A stretch of 22,869 bases of DNA. Origin: Actinomycetota bacterium (lineage in GTDB: Bacteria > Actinomycetota > Humimicrobiia > Humimicrobiales > Humimicrobiaceae). A program made the position numbers and the translations under genes. Under the pieces are notes generated by a model that was not told the DNA's origin, did no database searches, and saw nothing but the letters and a program-made list of their open reading frames with translations. Location of the stretch: positions 1 through 22,869 of the forward strand of contig JAQVJB010000021.1 of the NCBI GenBank assembly GCA_028695395.1, given 5' to 3'. Positions 15,433 through 22,869 of this stretch are shown piece after piece; within the stretch, counting starts at the first letter, position 1; the number at the start of each line of letters is the position of its first letter.

Positions 15433-17145
15433 ATGGGTTTAGAATATGATATTGATAAAGGAATGGCAAAAGATAATATTGTGTTAAACAGAGTAGCAAA
15501 AATAGCTTATTTCTCTATGGAAATAGGCATTGAAGAAAAAATACCGACTTATAGCGGCGGTCTGGGAATACTTGCAGGAGATACGCTAAAATCCTGCGCA
15601 GACTTAAGCGTACCTATAGTGGGTGTTACCATACTTTCCGAAAAAGGTTATTTCCACCAGGAAATCGATATGGAAGGCAATCAGATAGAGCTGCCGGTTC
15701 ATTTTCCCGTTGCCGATGTTTTAAAATCATTACCTGAAACTGTTTCAGTAAATATCGAGAAAAGGGAAGTAAAAATACGTGCCTGGCTTTATCAGTACGA
15801 GGGGATAAACAAATACAATGTGCCGGTTATTTTTCTTGACACAAATATTGAGTCAAATTCTCAGTGGGATAGAGAAATAACTAAATTTCTTTATGGCGGA
15901 GATGAGCGATACAGGCTTGCGCAGGAAATAATTCTCGGTATAGGCGGCATAAGAATGCTTGGAAAGCTCGGGTATAGCGAAATAGATATTTATCATATGA
16001 ATGAAGGGCATGCAGCCCTCAGCACGATTGAATTATATTCTAAGTTTAAAGATATTGAAAAAGTAAGGGAAAAATGTGTTTTCACGACCCATACACCGGT
16101 TGCAGCAGGACATGACCAATTTGAATTGTCACTTGCAAAATCTATGATTGGAGATATTATGCCGGAGTCAATTCTTAATGATATAACTTTATATGATAAG
16201 CTGAATATGACAAAGCTTGCTCTTTTTTTTAGCCACTACATAAACGGGGTTGCAAAAAAACATGGCGAGGTATCCAGAATGATGTTTCCGGGATATTCAA
16301 TAGATTCCATAACGAATGGCGTTCACGCTGCGACCTGGACAAGCGCCTCATTCAAAAGATTATTTGATAAATATATTCCAGGATGGATGTCTGACCCGTT
16401 TATCCTAAGGTCAGCTTTCAGCATAAATCCAGACGAAATATGGAGCGCACACAAAGAATCAAAAAAAATATTGATAGATTATATCAACCAGTCAGGTGCA
16501 TGCGATATGAATAGCGATGATTTTACTATAGGTTTTGCAAGAAGGCAGACTGCATATAAAAGACCTGACCTTTTAATATCATATCCGGAAAAACTTATAG
16601 AAATATCAAAAAAGGTTGGTCCGATTCAGGTAATTTATTCCGGCAAAGCTCATCCGAAAGATTATTCAGGGAAAGAAGCAATAAAAAAAATCTGCCAGCT
16701 GACTAAAAAAATAAATAAAGACATAAAAATATATTTCATTCCCAATTACGATATTTCAATTGCAAAAATGATGGTATCAGGGGTCGATTTATGGCTTAAT
16801 ACACCTCAGAGACCAAATGAGGCATCCGGGACTTCAGGCATGAAAGCAGCTTGCAATGGAATCCCTCAGCTCGGCACTCTTGATGGATGGTGGATTGAAG
16901 GATGTATAGAAAATATTACTGGATGGTCGATAGGACCAGAAAATCTGCAGGAAAATCAACATTCGGACTATGAAGTTGACAGCAAAGATTTATATAATAA
17001 ACTTGAAAATAAAATAATACCCAAATTTTATAATGATAAAGACAGTTGGATAAAAATAATGAGAAGGTGCATAGCTATAAACGGCTCTTTCTTTAATACT
17101 AACAGAATGGTTCAGCAATATGTATTAAACGCTTATTTCAAGTAA
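15433..17145 (+). CDS. glgP: Alpha-glucan phosphorylase (short GT35 type)
   Basis: A 570-residue glycogen/maltodextrin phosphorylase that releases glucose 1-phosphate from alpha-1,4-glucan ends using pyridoxal phosphate. It starts with the typical AYFSMEIGIEEKIPTYSGGLG segment and has MNEGHAAL, FTTHTPVAAGHDQF, the TNGVHAATW segment, IYSGKAHPKD, and the cofactor site EASGTSGMKA with the Schiff-base lysine K471. Its length is that of the compact bacterial and archaeal type (about 550-600 residues), shorter than the 800-residue E. coli type. ATG 15433 has only a distant GAAGG upstream. It is the first gene of a tight cluster, 14 bases from the next start; no other glycogen genes are visible. Confidence 0.93.
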   Translation: MGLEYDIDKGMAKDNIVLNRVAKIAYFSMEIGIEEKIPTYSGGLGILAGDTLKSCADLSVPIVGVTILSEKGYFHQEIDMEGNQIELPVHFPVADVLKSLPETVSVNIEKREVKIRAWLYQYEGINKYNVPVIFLDTNIESNSQWDREITKFLYGGDERYRLAQEIILGIGGIRMLGKLGYSEIDIYHMNEGHAALSTIELYSKFKDIEKVREKCVFTTHTPVAAGHDQFELSLAKSMIGDIMPESILNDITLYDKLNMTKLALFFSHYINGVAKKHGEVSRMMFPGYSIDSITNGVHAATWTSASFKRLFDKYIPGWMSDPFILRSAFSINPDEIWSAHKESKKILIDYINQSGACDMNSDDFTIGFARRQTAYKRPDLLISYPEKLIEISKKVGPIQVIYSGKAHPKDYSGKEAIKKICQLTKKINKDIKIYFIPNYDISIAKMMVSGVDLWLNTPQRPNEASGTSGMKAACNGIPQLGTLDGWWIEGCIENITGWSIGPENLQENQHSDYEVDSKDLYNKLENKIIPKFYNDKDSWIKIMRRCIAINGSFFNTNRMVQQYVLNAYFK

Positions 17146-17159
17146 AGGGGATGTATAAT

Positions 17160-17810
17160 TTGGCTCTCTCTAGGATGATATTCAAGCAGATTGATTCAGG
17201 AGGAGACAGAAATTTTGCCTACCTTATCGGCGACGCAGCAACAAAAGAAGCTATTTTAATAGACCCTTCGCCAGATACTGAAGCCGTATCTGAAGCAATT
17301 GAAAGTTCTGGTCTGGAATTAAAATATCTGATAAATACTCATTATCATTACGACCATTCATCAGGAAACGAATGTTTTAAAGTAAGTAAAAAGGGAAATC
17401 CTGTAAAGCTAATAAACTGCAGCAAAGAGATTGAAATAAAAGATGAATACACTTTAAAACTTGGCGAAATAGAAATAAGACTTATTCCTACTCCGGGGCA
17501 TACCCCGGATTCTATCTGCATCAAGGCAGAAAACAAACTTATAACCGGAGATACTCTTTTTGTTGGAAAGATAGGAGGTACTTATAATAAAAAAGAAGCA
17601 GAATCCGAATTTGAAAGCCTGAAAAAACTGATGCTTTTATCACCTGATACAGAAATATGGCCGGGCCACAACTATGGAACAAGGCCAAGTTCTACTATAA
17701 AAGATGAAATAAATGATAATCCGTTTATAAAAAGATTAAGTAATTTCAGTGATTTTTTATGGCTAAAGGAAAACTGGGCAGCATATAAAAAAGAACACGG
17801 ACTTGTCTGA
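17160..17810 (+). CDS. Glyoxalase-II-like metallo-beta-lactamase hydrolase
   Basis: A 216-residue zinc hydrolase of the hydroxyacylglutathione hydrolase-like group. The motif is H61-Y-H63-Y-D65-H66, followed by H114 (PGHTPD), bridging D131 (TGDTLF) and H170 (WPGHNYG), so both metal sites are complete. It likely cleaves a thioester; the acceptor thiol is unknown, and classic glyoxalase II has a longer C-terminal helical domain. The TTG at 17160 is preferred: AAAGGGG ends at 17150, directly touching an ATG at 17151 but 9 bases from the TTG. It is part of the glgP cluster. Confidence 0.88.
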   Translation: MALSRMIFKQIDSGGDRNFAYLIGDAATKEAILIDPSPDTEAVSEAIESSGLELKYLINTHYHYDHSSGNECFKVSKKGNPVKLINCSKEIEIKDEYTLKLGEIEIRLIPTPGHTPDSICIKAENKLITGDTLFVGKIGGTYNKKEAESEFESLKKLMLLSPDTEIWPGHNYGTRPSSTIKDEINDNPFIKRLSNFSDFLWLKENWAAYKKEHGLV

Positions 17811-17846
17811 TACCCTGGTACTAGTTAAAAAATAATTTTAAACAAG

Positions 17847-19463
17847 ATGTCATCAAAAGAAACAATACTATCCAAATCTAAATATATTACAGGTATTCAA
17901 TGCCTGAAATATCTGTGGTATCTGATAAATGAACCTGATTTGATCCCTCTGCATGATGAAGCTGCATTATTCCGATTTCAACAAGGTCATGAAGTAGGAG
18001 AACTGGCAAAATCACTTTATCCGGACGGAGTAGAAATAGAACATGGCTCAGATATAAAAGCAGAGCTTGAAACTGCCAGAAAGCTAACCGGTCTTGAGCA
18101 AAACAACAATAAACCTGATTATAACAGAATAGAGGAATCCGCAGTTGTGCAATTGAAAAAAAACCGCAGACCACTTTTTGAACCGGCTTTTTCATATAAG
18201 AACTCTTTTGCCCGTGCCGACATTCTCGTACCGGTTGAACCTGATATTTGGGATATAGTAGAAGTAAAAAGTTCGACTTCGATAAAAGAAATTAATTTGC
18301 ATGATATAGCGTTCCAGAAATATTGCTATGAGGGGGCAGGACTGAAGATAAGAAAATGCATCATTATGCATATCAATAAAGATTATATAAAAGAACAGGG
18401 AAAAATAGATCCCCATAAATTTTTTATAATGGAGGATGTAACTGAAAACTCCAGGATGATGCAATTAGATGTTGGAAAGAACATAAGAATTATGCTTGAT
18501 ATGGTAAATAAGAAGGAAAGCCCGCAAGTAGAAATAAGTAAAAACTGTTATAGCCCGTATGAATGTCCTTTAAAAAAAGTGTGTTGGGATTTTTTGCCTG
18601 AAAAAAATGTCTTTGAGCTTTACAGAGGCAAAGATCTTGCTTTTTCCCTGTATGACAGAGGAATTATTGAGATTTCCCAGATAAATGAAACAAACATTTT
18701 AAATCCTGTTCAGAAAATACAGCATATGACAGTCCGGCAAAAGAATACATTTATAAATGAAGACAATATCAGGCATTTTTTAAACAGGCTAAAATATCCT
18801 TTATATTTTCTTGATTTTGAAACTTTTGCAACTGCAATACCAAAATATACAGGTTTAAAGCCATATCAGAATATACCGTTTCAATATTCATGTAATAAAA
18901 TTCAGTCTATTTTTGATACAAACCAGGAAAACTTCTATTTTCTTGCTGATAATAATGGAAGTGATCCAAGAAAGCAATTTTTAAAAAGTCTTAAAAAAAC
19001 TTTAGGCTATCGTATTACAGAAACTGGCGGCATAAATGACATCAAATATCCCTCAGGTTCAGTACTTGTATATTATGAAAGCTTTGAAAAGAATATACTC
19101 CATGAGCTTGCTGATGCATTTCCTGAACATGCCTCATGGATAGAGCATGCTATTTCAAGAATAGTTGATTTGTATGAACCTTTCGGTAAATTTTATTACT
19201 ATAACTCAAGCCAGAAAGGAAGCACATCTCTTAAATATGTTCTGCCTGCCTTGACCGGTATCAGTTATGATGACATGGAAATAAGCAATGGCCAGCAGGC
19301 AAGCTTAAGTTTTCTTGATATAAGTTTTTTAAATGGAAAAGACAGGGGAATAAGTCAGGAACATGTCAATAAAATAAGAAAAGATCTCCTGGATTATTGC
19401 GGTCTTGATACAGAAGGGATGATTTTTATTTTAAGAAAGCTTTATAAGCTTGTTAATCAATAA
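17847..19463 (+). CDS. DUF2779 predicted nuclease (RecB/Cas4-like plus DEDD-like domains)
   Basis: A 538-residue two-domain protein. The N-terminal half has the PD-(D/E)xK pattern of RecB/Cas4-type nucleases: GHEVGELA (H48), D125, and E139-V-K141. Four cysteines, C19 and C234-x5-C240-x5-C246, are placed like the Fe-S cluster ligands of Cas4 and AddB. The C-terminal half (DUF2779) starts with LDFET (D323, E325) and ends with YCGLDTEGM (D521), the pattern of DEDD-type 3'-5' exonucleases. It is predicted to process DNA or RNA; no function is established to my knowledge, and no CRISPR or other defence genes are nearby. The start has no clear ribosome site. It lies 36 bases after the hydrolase gene and is probably co-transcribed. 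Confidence 0.85.
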   Translation: MSSKETILSKSKYITGIQCLKYLWYLINEPDLIPLHDEAALFRFQQGHEVGELAKSLYPDGVEIEHGSDIKAELETARKLTGLEQNNNKPDYNRIEESAVVQLKKNRRPLFEPAFSYKNSFARADILVPVEPDIWDIVEVKSSTSIKEINLHDIAFQKYCYEGAGLKIRKCIIMHINKDYIKEQGKIDPHKFFIMEDVTENSRMMQLDVGKNIRIMLDMVNKKESPQVEISKNCYSPYECPLKKVCWDFLPEKNVFELYRGKDLAFSLYDRGIIEISQINETNILNPVQKIQHMTVRQKNTFINEDNIRHFLNRLKYPLYFLDFETFATAIPKYTGLKPYQNIPFQYSCNKIQSIFDTNQENFYFLADNNGSDPRKQFLKSLKKTLGYRITETGGINDIKYPSGSVLVYYESFEKNILHELADAFPEHASWIEHAISRIVDLYEPFGKFYYYNSSQKGSTSLKYVLPALTGISYDDMEISNGQQASLSFLDISFLNGKDRGISQEHVNKIRKDLLDYCGLDTEGMIFILRKLYKLVNQ

Positions 19464-19498
19464 ATACCCATTATTTTATTTATTATCTTCCTTATTAT

Positions 19499-20242
19499 CT
19501 AGTAAATAATAACGTTTGCTTCTTCATTGAAGGGATTCTGTCTTAAAGCAAGTGAATAAAGATAGGGGTAGGAAATTTTTAAATGCTCCAAATATGAAAT
19601 CCATTCTTTTATCAGCAGATTATAAGCTCTTTTAAAATCTCCTTTAATATGATTAAGGTCGCTTTCAGGCTGATTATCAAAAGAATTCCTGCATGAAAGT
19701 TCTTCTGTAATGTGGAATACTGCCCATAATAATTCAGTAAAAGTTTCATGCTCAAGAAGATTCGGGTTTTCAAGAAGTCTGAGTAAAAAATCTCTTTTTT
19801 CAAGCAGGAATAATTTTATTTCAACCTCATTATCACATGTAAGGTTTAACCTGCTTTCATATTTTGTTATATTATTTTTAAAAGCTATATAATCATTTTT
19901 CTTCCAGCTGCTTATTTTATTTAATTCATATGCAATATCTCCGGATTTACTATCAAATTTTCTATGGCGTGCAAGAAGTGTGATTCCGACTTCGCTGAAA
20001 AAAGCACCGATGACCATATTTAATTTATATAATTTTGATTTTCTTTCCCTCTGGTTTAATAAAGAATCTAATAAGAGAGTCACAAAAAGAACATTTAAAG
20101 GCAAAAACGCAAGATCCATGAAGAAATAAAAAAATATATTGCGTGAATCTCTGAAAATTAGGAAATTTATAGTATATACAGATAGTGAAATGATTATGAG
20201 TATGATTGCCAGTACTAGCTTCCAGTTTATTTTTTTATTCAT
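19499..20242 (-). CDS. Membrane-anchored protein of unknown function
   Basis: A 247-residue protein with two N-terminal membrane helices (about 8-30 and 37-62) and a large soluble, helix-rich C-terminal part. It ends with ISYPYLYSLALRQNPFN, a motif I associate with a widespread family of uncharacterised bacterial membrane proteins. No catalytic motif is visible. ATG 20242 has AAGGG 6 bases upstream. It is convergent with the DUF2779 gene (35 bases) and 129 bases downstream of the Sir2 gene on the same strand. Confidence 0.75.
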   Translation of the reverse strand: MNKKINWKLVLAIILIIISLSVYTINFLIFRDSRNIFFYFFMDLAFLPLNVLFVTLLLDSLLNQRERKSKLYKLNMVIGAFFSEVGITLLARHRKFDSKSGDIAYELNKISSWKKNDYIAFKNNITKYESRLNLTCDNEVEIKLFLLEKRDFLLRLLENPNLLEHETFTELLWAVFHITEELSCRNSFDNQPESDLNHIKGDFKRAYNLLIKEWISYLEHLKISYPYLYSLALRQNPFNEEANVIIY

Positions 20243-20371
20243 ATATTTCCCTTTTTTATTATTAAAAAATTTAAATAATTAATTAAGATTAATCATAAAT
20301 GAAATTCATATTAACGTATTATTAAGGATTATATTTATTTGCGCCAGAAAAAGAAAAACAAAAAAATAAAC

Positions 20372-21124
20372 TTATCTTTCTTTAATAAATTTGTATATTT
20401 CGCTCAAAGCATCTGCTGCATTTTTATTAATCACCAGAAATGCCTGGCTGTCAAAACAAGTTCTGTCCCTGTTTATTATGATAAATTTTTTTGCCAGCAT
20501 CGGCAGAGTATTTACAGGCCCTACTTCCAGACTTGAACCTATTACCATCATAAGGTCCGAGGTCATTGCTTCTTCCCTGGCTTTATAGAATTGCTCATTT
20601 AATTCATCACCGAATAAAATCACGCTTGTCCTTAATATGCTTCCGCATTCCGGGCATAGGGGAGGTATCTGTTTGCGCAGCACCTTCTTGTATAATGTTA
20701 AAAAAGAATATTCATTTTTGCAGAAAACACAATAAGCTTTTTTCATATTGCCGTGTACTTCGTAAATATTCTTGCTGCCGGCAAGTTTATGCAAATTGTC
20801 TATATTCTGGGTTATAAGCGAACTTATTATCCCGTTATTTTCCATTTCAGCTAAAATATAATGAGCTTTATTGGGTTTTATTTTCTGACCGTTTTTTAAT
20901 ATAGAAAGCAGCTGAATTGCTAGCTCATAAAATTTTTCAGGATTTTTGTACAAAAATTCTCTTGAAAGAAGGCTTGAATCAAACCTATTCCAGAGACCGG
21001 TCTTTTTACTCCGGAAATCAGGAATACCGCTTTCAGTAGATATGCCGGCTCCTGTCAGAATAGTGATTTTATTGCTGTCATTAATTATCCCGGCTATTGA
21101 TTTAAATTTATGATCCGCCATCAT
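20372..21124 (-). CDS. Sir2-family NAD-dependent protein deacylase
   Basis: A sirtuin of about 250 residues that removes acyl groups from lysines using NAD+. Motifs are GAGISTESGIPDFR (NAD binding, from residue 25), TQNIDNLH, catalytic H124 in VHGN, the zinc-ribbon cysteines C132-x2-C135 and C157-x2-C160, and GSSLEVGP. The desuccinylase-type Tyr/Arg pair is not evident near the NAD site, so deacetylation is more likely than desuccinylation. The start is uncertain: no ribosome site precedes TTG 21148, ATG 21124 or ATG 21121; ATG 21124 is chosen. It is divergent from dodecin. Confidence 0.9.
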   Translation of the reverse strand: MMADHKFKSIAGIINDSNKITILTGAGISTESGIPDFRSKKTGLWNRFDSSLLSREFLYKNPEKFYELAIQLLSILKNGQKIKPNKAHYILAEMENNGIISSLITQNIDNLHKLAGSKNIYEVHGNMKKAYCVFCKNEYSFLTLYKKVLRKQIPPLCPECGSILRTSVILFGDELNEQFYKAREEAMTSDLMMVIGSSLEVGPVNTLPMLAKKFIIINRDRTCFDSQAFLVINKNAADALSEIYKFIKER

Positions 21125-21304
21125 GCATTGATTATTTTTCTTATGCAATAATAATTATTCTAATTAAAAAAATATTTGTTTTTATAAATATCTTTATATT
21201 ATTAGATATTACTATATGCGTGCATAAGTAGTAAAATTAAAATAATATTTTTTGTAATTATTAAGAAACTATAATTTTAAAAAATACGATTAAGGAGAGG
21301 AAAT

Positions 21305-21514
21305 ATGGCAATAGCAAAAGTATCGGAAATCAAAGTATCTTCAAAAGACAGTTTTGATGATGCAATCAAAACAGGGATAGCCAGAGCTAATAAAACCTTA
21401 AAAAATGTTAAATCCGCATGGGTAAAAGATCTGGAAGTAAGCGTGGATGAAAACGGAATGATTTCAGAGTACAAGGTTTTACTGAAAATTACATTTATTC
21501 TTGAAGAACTTTAA
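21305..21514 (+). CDS. Dodecin-family flavin-binding protein
   Basis: A 69-residue dodecin, which forms a hollow dodecamer that stores or buffers flavins. The sequence fits in full: SFDDAIKTGIARANKTLKN, then SAWVKDLEV with the flavin-stacking Trp (W39), and a final strand YKVLLKITFILE. The residue before V58 is K57 where several characterised dodecins have Gln contacting the flavin. ATG 21305 follows AGGAGAGG. It lies 119 bases before the DUF1538 pair. Confidence 0.9.
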   Translation: MAIAKVSEIKVSSKDSFDDAIKTGIARANKTLKNVKSAWVKDLEVSVDENGMISEYKVLLKITFILEEL

Positions 21515-21633
21515 TTGCGGCTGCTTTGAATATTAATGAATATTTATTTTCAATTTTCTTAATAGAAGTAAATATGTTATAAAAAAAGTAAACTTGCTTT
21601 TGATAAAGATAAAAGACCTTAAGGATTATTATT

Positions 21634-22329
21634 TTGTTTACGAAAATAAAAGATTTTTTTAAGGAAATAATCCTCACGATAGGGCCAATAATTTTTATTG
21701 TGACTATTCTTCAGTTTACTCTGGTAAAAATGCCATGGATGATGTACCTTAGATTTTTACTTGGGGCATTTATGGTAATTATAGGGCTTACTCTTTTACT
21801 GAAAGGCCTTAAGATAGGGCTTGTTCCGGTAGGAGAAATGATAGGTTCTGCAATGACATCAAAAGGGTCGGTTACCCTTCTTTTATTTCTCGGTTTTTTA
21901 ATAGGATTTGCAGTAACTATCGCTGAGCCTGATGTAATTGTTCTCTCAACTCATGTAAATACAGTATCTTCAGGACAGATAGATAAATTGCTGCTTGTTT
22001 CCGTTATCGGGATAGGGGTAGGTTTCTTTATATTAATTTCATTTTTAAGGGTTCTTTTAAAAATACCTATAATCTATATATTACTTGGCGGTTATCTGAC
22101 GATATTGATTCTTTCTTTTTTTACCAAAGGAAATTATATTCCGATAGGATTTGATGCGGGCGGAGTCACTACCGGACCGGTTACTGTTCCATTTATTATG
22201 GCTCTTGGCATGGGATTTGTGTATTCGCTTGGCGGAAGATCAAGAACTTCTGAAGGGTTCGGCTACATAGGCCTTGCTTCGATAGGACCAATAATTTCAG
22301 TTATGATCCTTGGGGTGATATACAATTGA
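21634..22329 (+). CDS. DUF1538 membrane protein, first subunit
   Basis: A 231-residue hydrophobic protein with about six helices. The DUF1538 pattern includes LLLKGLKIGLVPVGE, GFAVTIAEPDV and FDAGGVTTGPVTVPF. Paired DUF1538 genes are known as the two-component UmpAB system, reported as a Na+(Li+,K+)/H+ antiporter in Halomonas. Start TTG 21634 has AAGGA about 8 bases upstream. The stop overlaps the next gene by 4 bases (TTGA), so the two are translationally coupled. Confidence 0.85.
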   Translation: MFTKIKDFFKEIILTIGPIIFIVTILQFTLVKMPWMMYLRFLLGAFMVIIGLTLLLKGLKIGLVPVGEMIGSAMTSKGSVTLLLFLGFLIGFAVTIAEPDVIVLSTHVNTVSSGQIDKLLLVSVIGIGVGFFILISFLRVLLKIPIIYILLGGYLTILILSFFTKGNYIPIGFDAGGVTTGPVTVPFIMALGMGFVYSLGGRSRTSEGFGYIGLASIGPIISVMILGVIYN

Positions 22330-22869
22330 GCGAATTTTTTATTACTTCAGATTTTATAAGCTTGATAATAGAAATACTTATAGCGCTGTCTCCTCTTTTT
22401 CTGATTTTTATTATTTTTCAGATTTTTGTCTTTAAACTGTCTGCAAAAAGATTTCTAAGTATTGTAAGTGGTTTTGTAATGGTTTTTTTCGGGCTGATTC
22501 TCTTTCTTTTTGGAGTGAAAATAGGGTTTGTCCCTGTTGGTAATTTTATCGGAAAAACGATAGGGGGAAGTTCTTTTAACTGGCTTCTGATCCCAATCGG
22601 GTTTGCGCTTGGTTTTGTCGTCACTTTTGTTGAACCTGCTGTTAGAATACTTTGCACTGAAATAGAGAAATATTCAAATGGATTTATAAAGGAAAAATAT
22701 ATTCTATTTACTCTTTCATTCGGGGTTGCAATTGCTGTTGCTCTTGCTATGGCAAAAACAATATTTGCAATTTCGCTGATATATATACTGATTCCCGGCT
22801 ACCTTCTGGCTTTTATAGCCGGCCCGACTTTTACATCGCTTGCGTTTGATTCGGGAGGAGTTGCAACCG
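22326..22869 (+). CDS. DUF1538 membrane protein, second subunit (3'-truncated)
   Basis: Starts at TTG 22326 within the stop region of the preceding gene and stays open for 181 codons to the window end. The sequence begins MSEFFITSDFISLIIEI and repeats the first subunit's pattern: GVKIGFVPVGN, LGFVVTFVEPAV and FDSGGVAT align with its partner. It is therefore the second half of a duplicated pair, likely forming one complex. It is cut by the window, so its length is unknown. Confidence 0.85.
   Translation, partial: MSEFFITSDFISLIIEILIALSPLFLIFIIFQIFVFKLSAKRFLSIVSGFVMVFFGLILFLFGVKIGFVPVGNFIGKTIGGSSFNWLLIPIGFALGFVVTFVEPAVRILCTEIEKYSNGFIKEKYILFTLSFGVAIAVALAMAKTIFAISLIYILIPGYLLAFIAGPTFTSLAFDSGGVAT

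Overview
The window is low-GC, AT-rich bacterial chromosome, about 22.9 kb, with short operons and AT-rich spacers. There are no transposases, phage genes or CRISPR arrays. Several features suggest an anaerobic, Gram-positive-type (Bacillota/Clostridia-like) bacterium: two DegV-family genes, a short SigA-like primary sigma factor, strong AGGAGG-type ribosome sites and frequent TTG starts. An apparent OLE RNA with its partner membrane protein gene oapA points the same way, because OLE RNAs are known mainly from anaerobic and extremophilic Bacillota. The exact lineage cannot be fixed from sequence reading alone.

Layout. 1-767: 3' end of an ABC exporter subunit. 996-4493: plus-strand beta-CASP metallo-beta-lactamase ribonuclease, first DegV protein and a HAD phosphatase. 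4584-4658: tRNA-Ala(GGC). 4779-5944 (minus strand): the OLE RNA followed by oapA, convergent with the tRNA. 6247-9128: a TspO/MBR-like membrane protein with a clear terminator, then a CrtI-type FAD oxidoreductase with a degenerate Fe-S-like C-terminal tail, driven by a promoter with a large palindrome. 9300-12206: a beta-propeller lipoprotein and a second DegV protein. 12375-13448 (minus): rpoD. 13862-15219: PadR regulator, CopD-like membrane protein and a cupin, preceded by a repeated ATGT/ACAT operator. 15433-19463: alpha-glucan phosphorylase, a glyoxalase-II-like hydrolase and a DUF2779 predicted nuclease, closely packed. 19499-21124 (minus): a two-helix membrane protein and a Sir2 deacylase. 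21305-22869: dodecin and two overlapping DUF1538 membrane genes, the second cut by the window end.

The most notable element is the roughly 580-nt structured RNA on the minus strand at 5365-5944. It is clearly richer in GC than its flanks, is closed by a perfect 10-bp terminal stem, and contains two GNRA-capped hairpins. It ends six bases before the ribosome-binding site of a four-helix membrane protein that fits OapA. In this window the pair lacks the isoprenoid-gene neighbours described for the Bacillus halodurans locus. Further points of interest are a tRNA-Ala with C at position 55, the CrtI fusion, two well-defined operator-like sites (7157-7178 and 13761-13791) and an isolated 80-nt hairpin (7066-7145).
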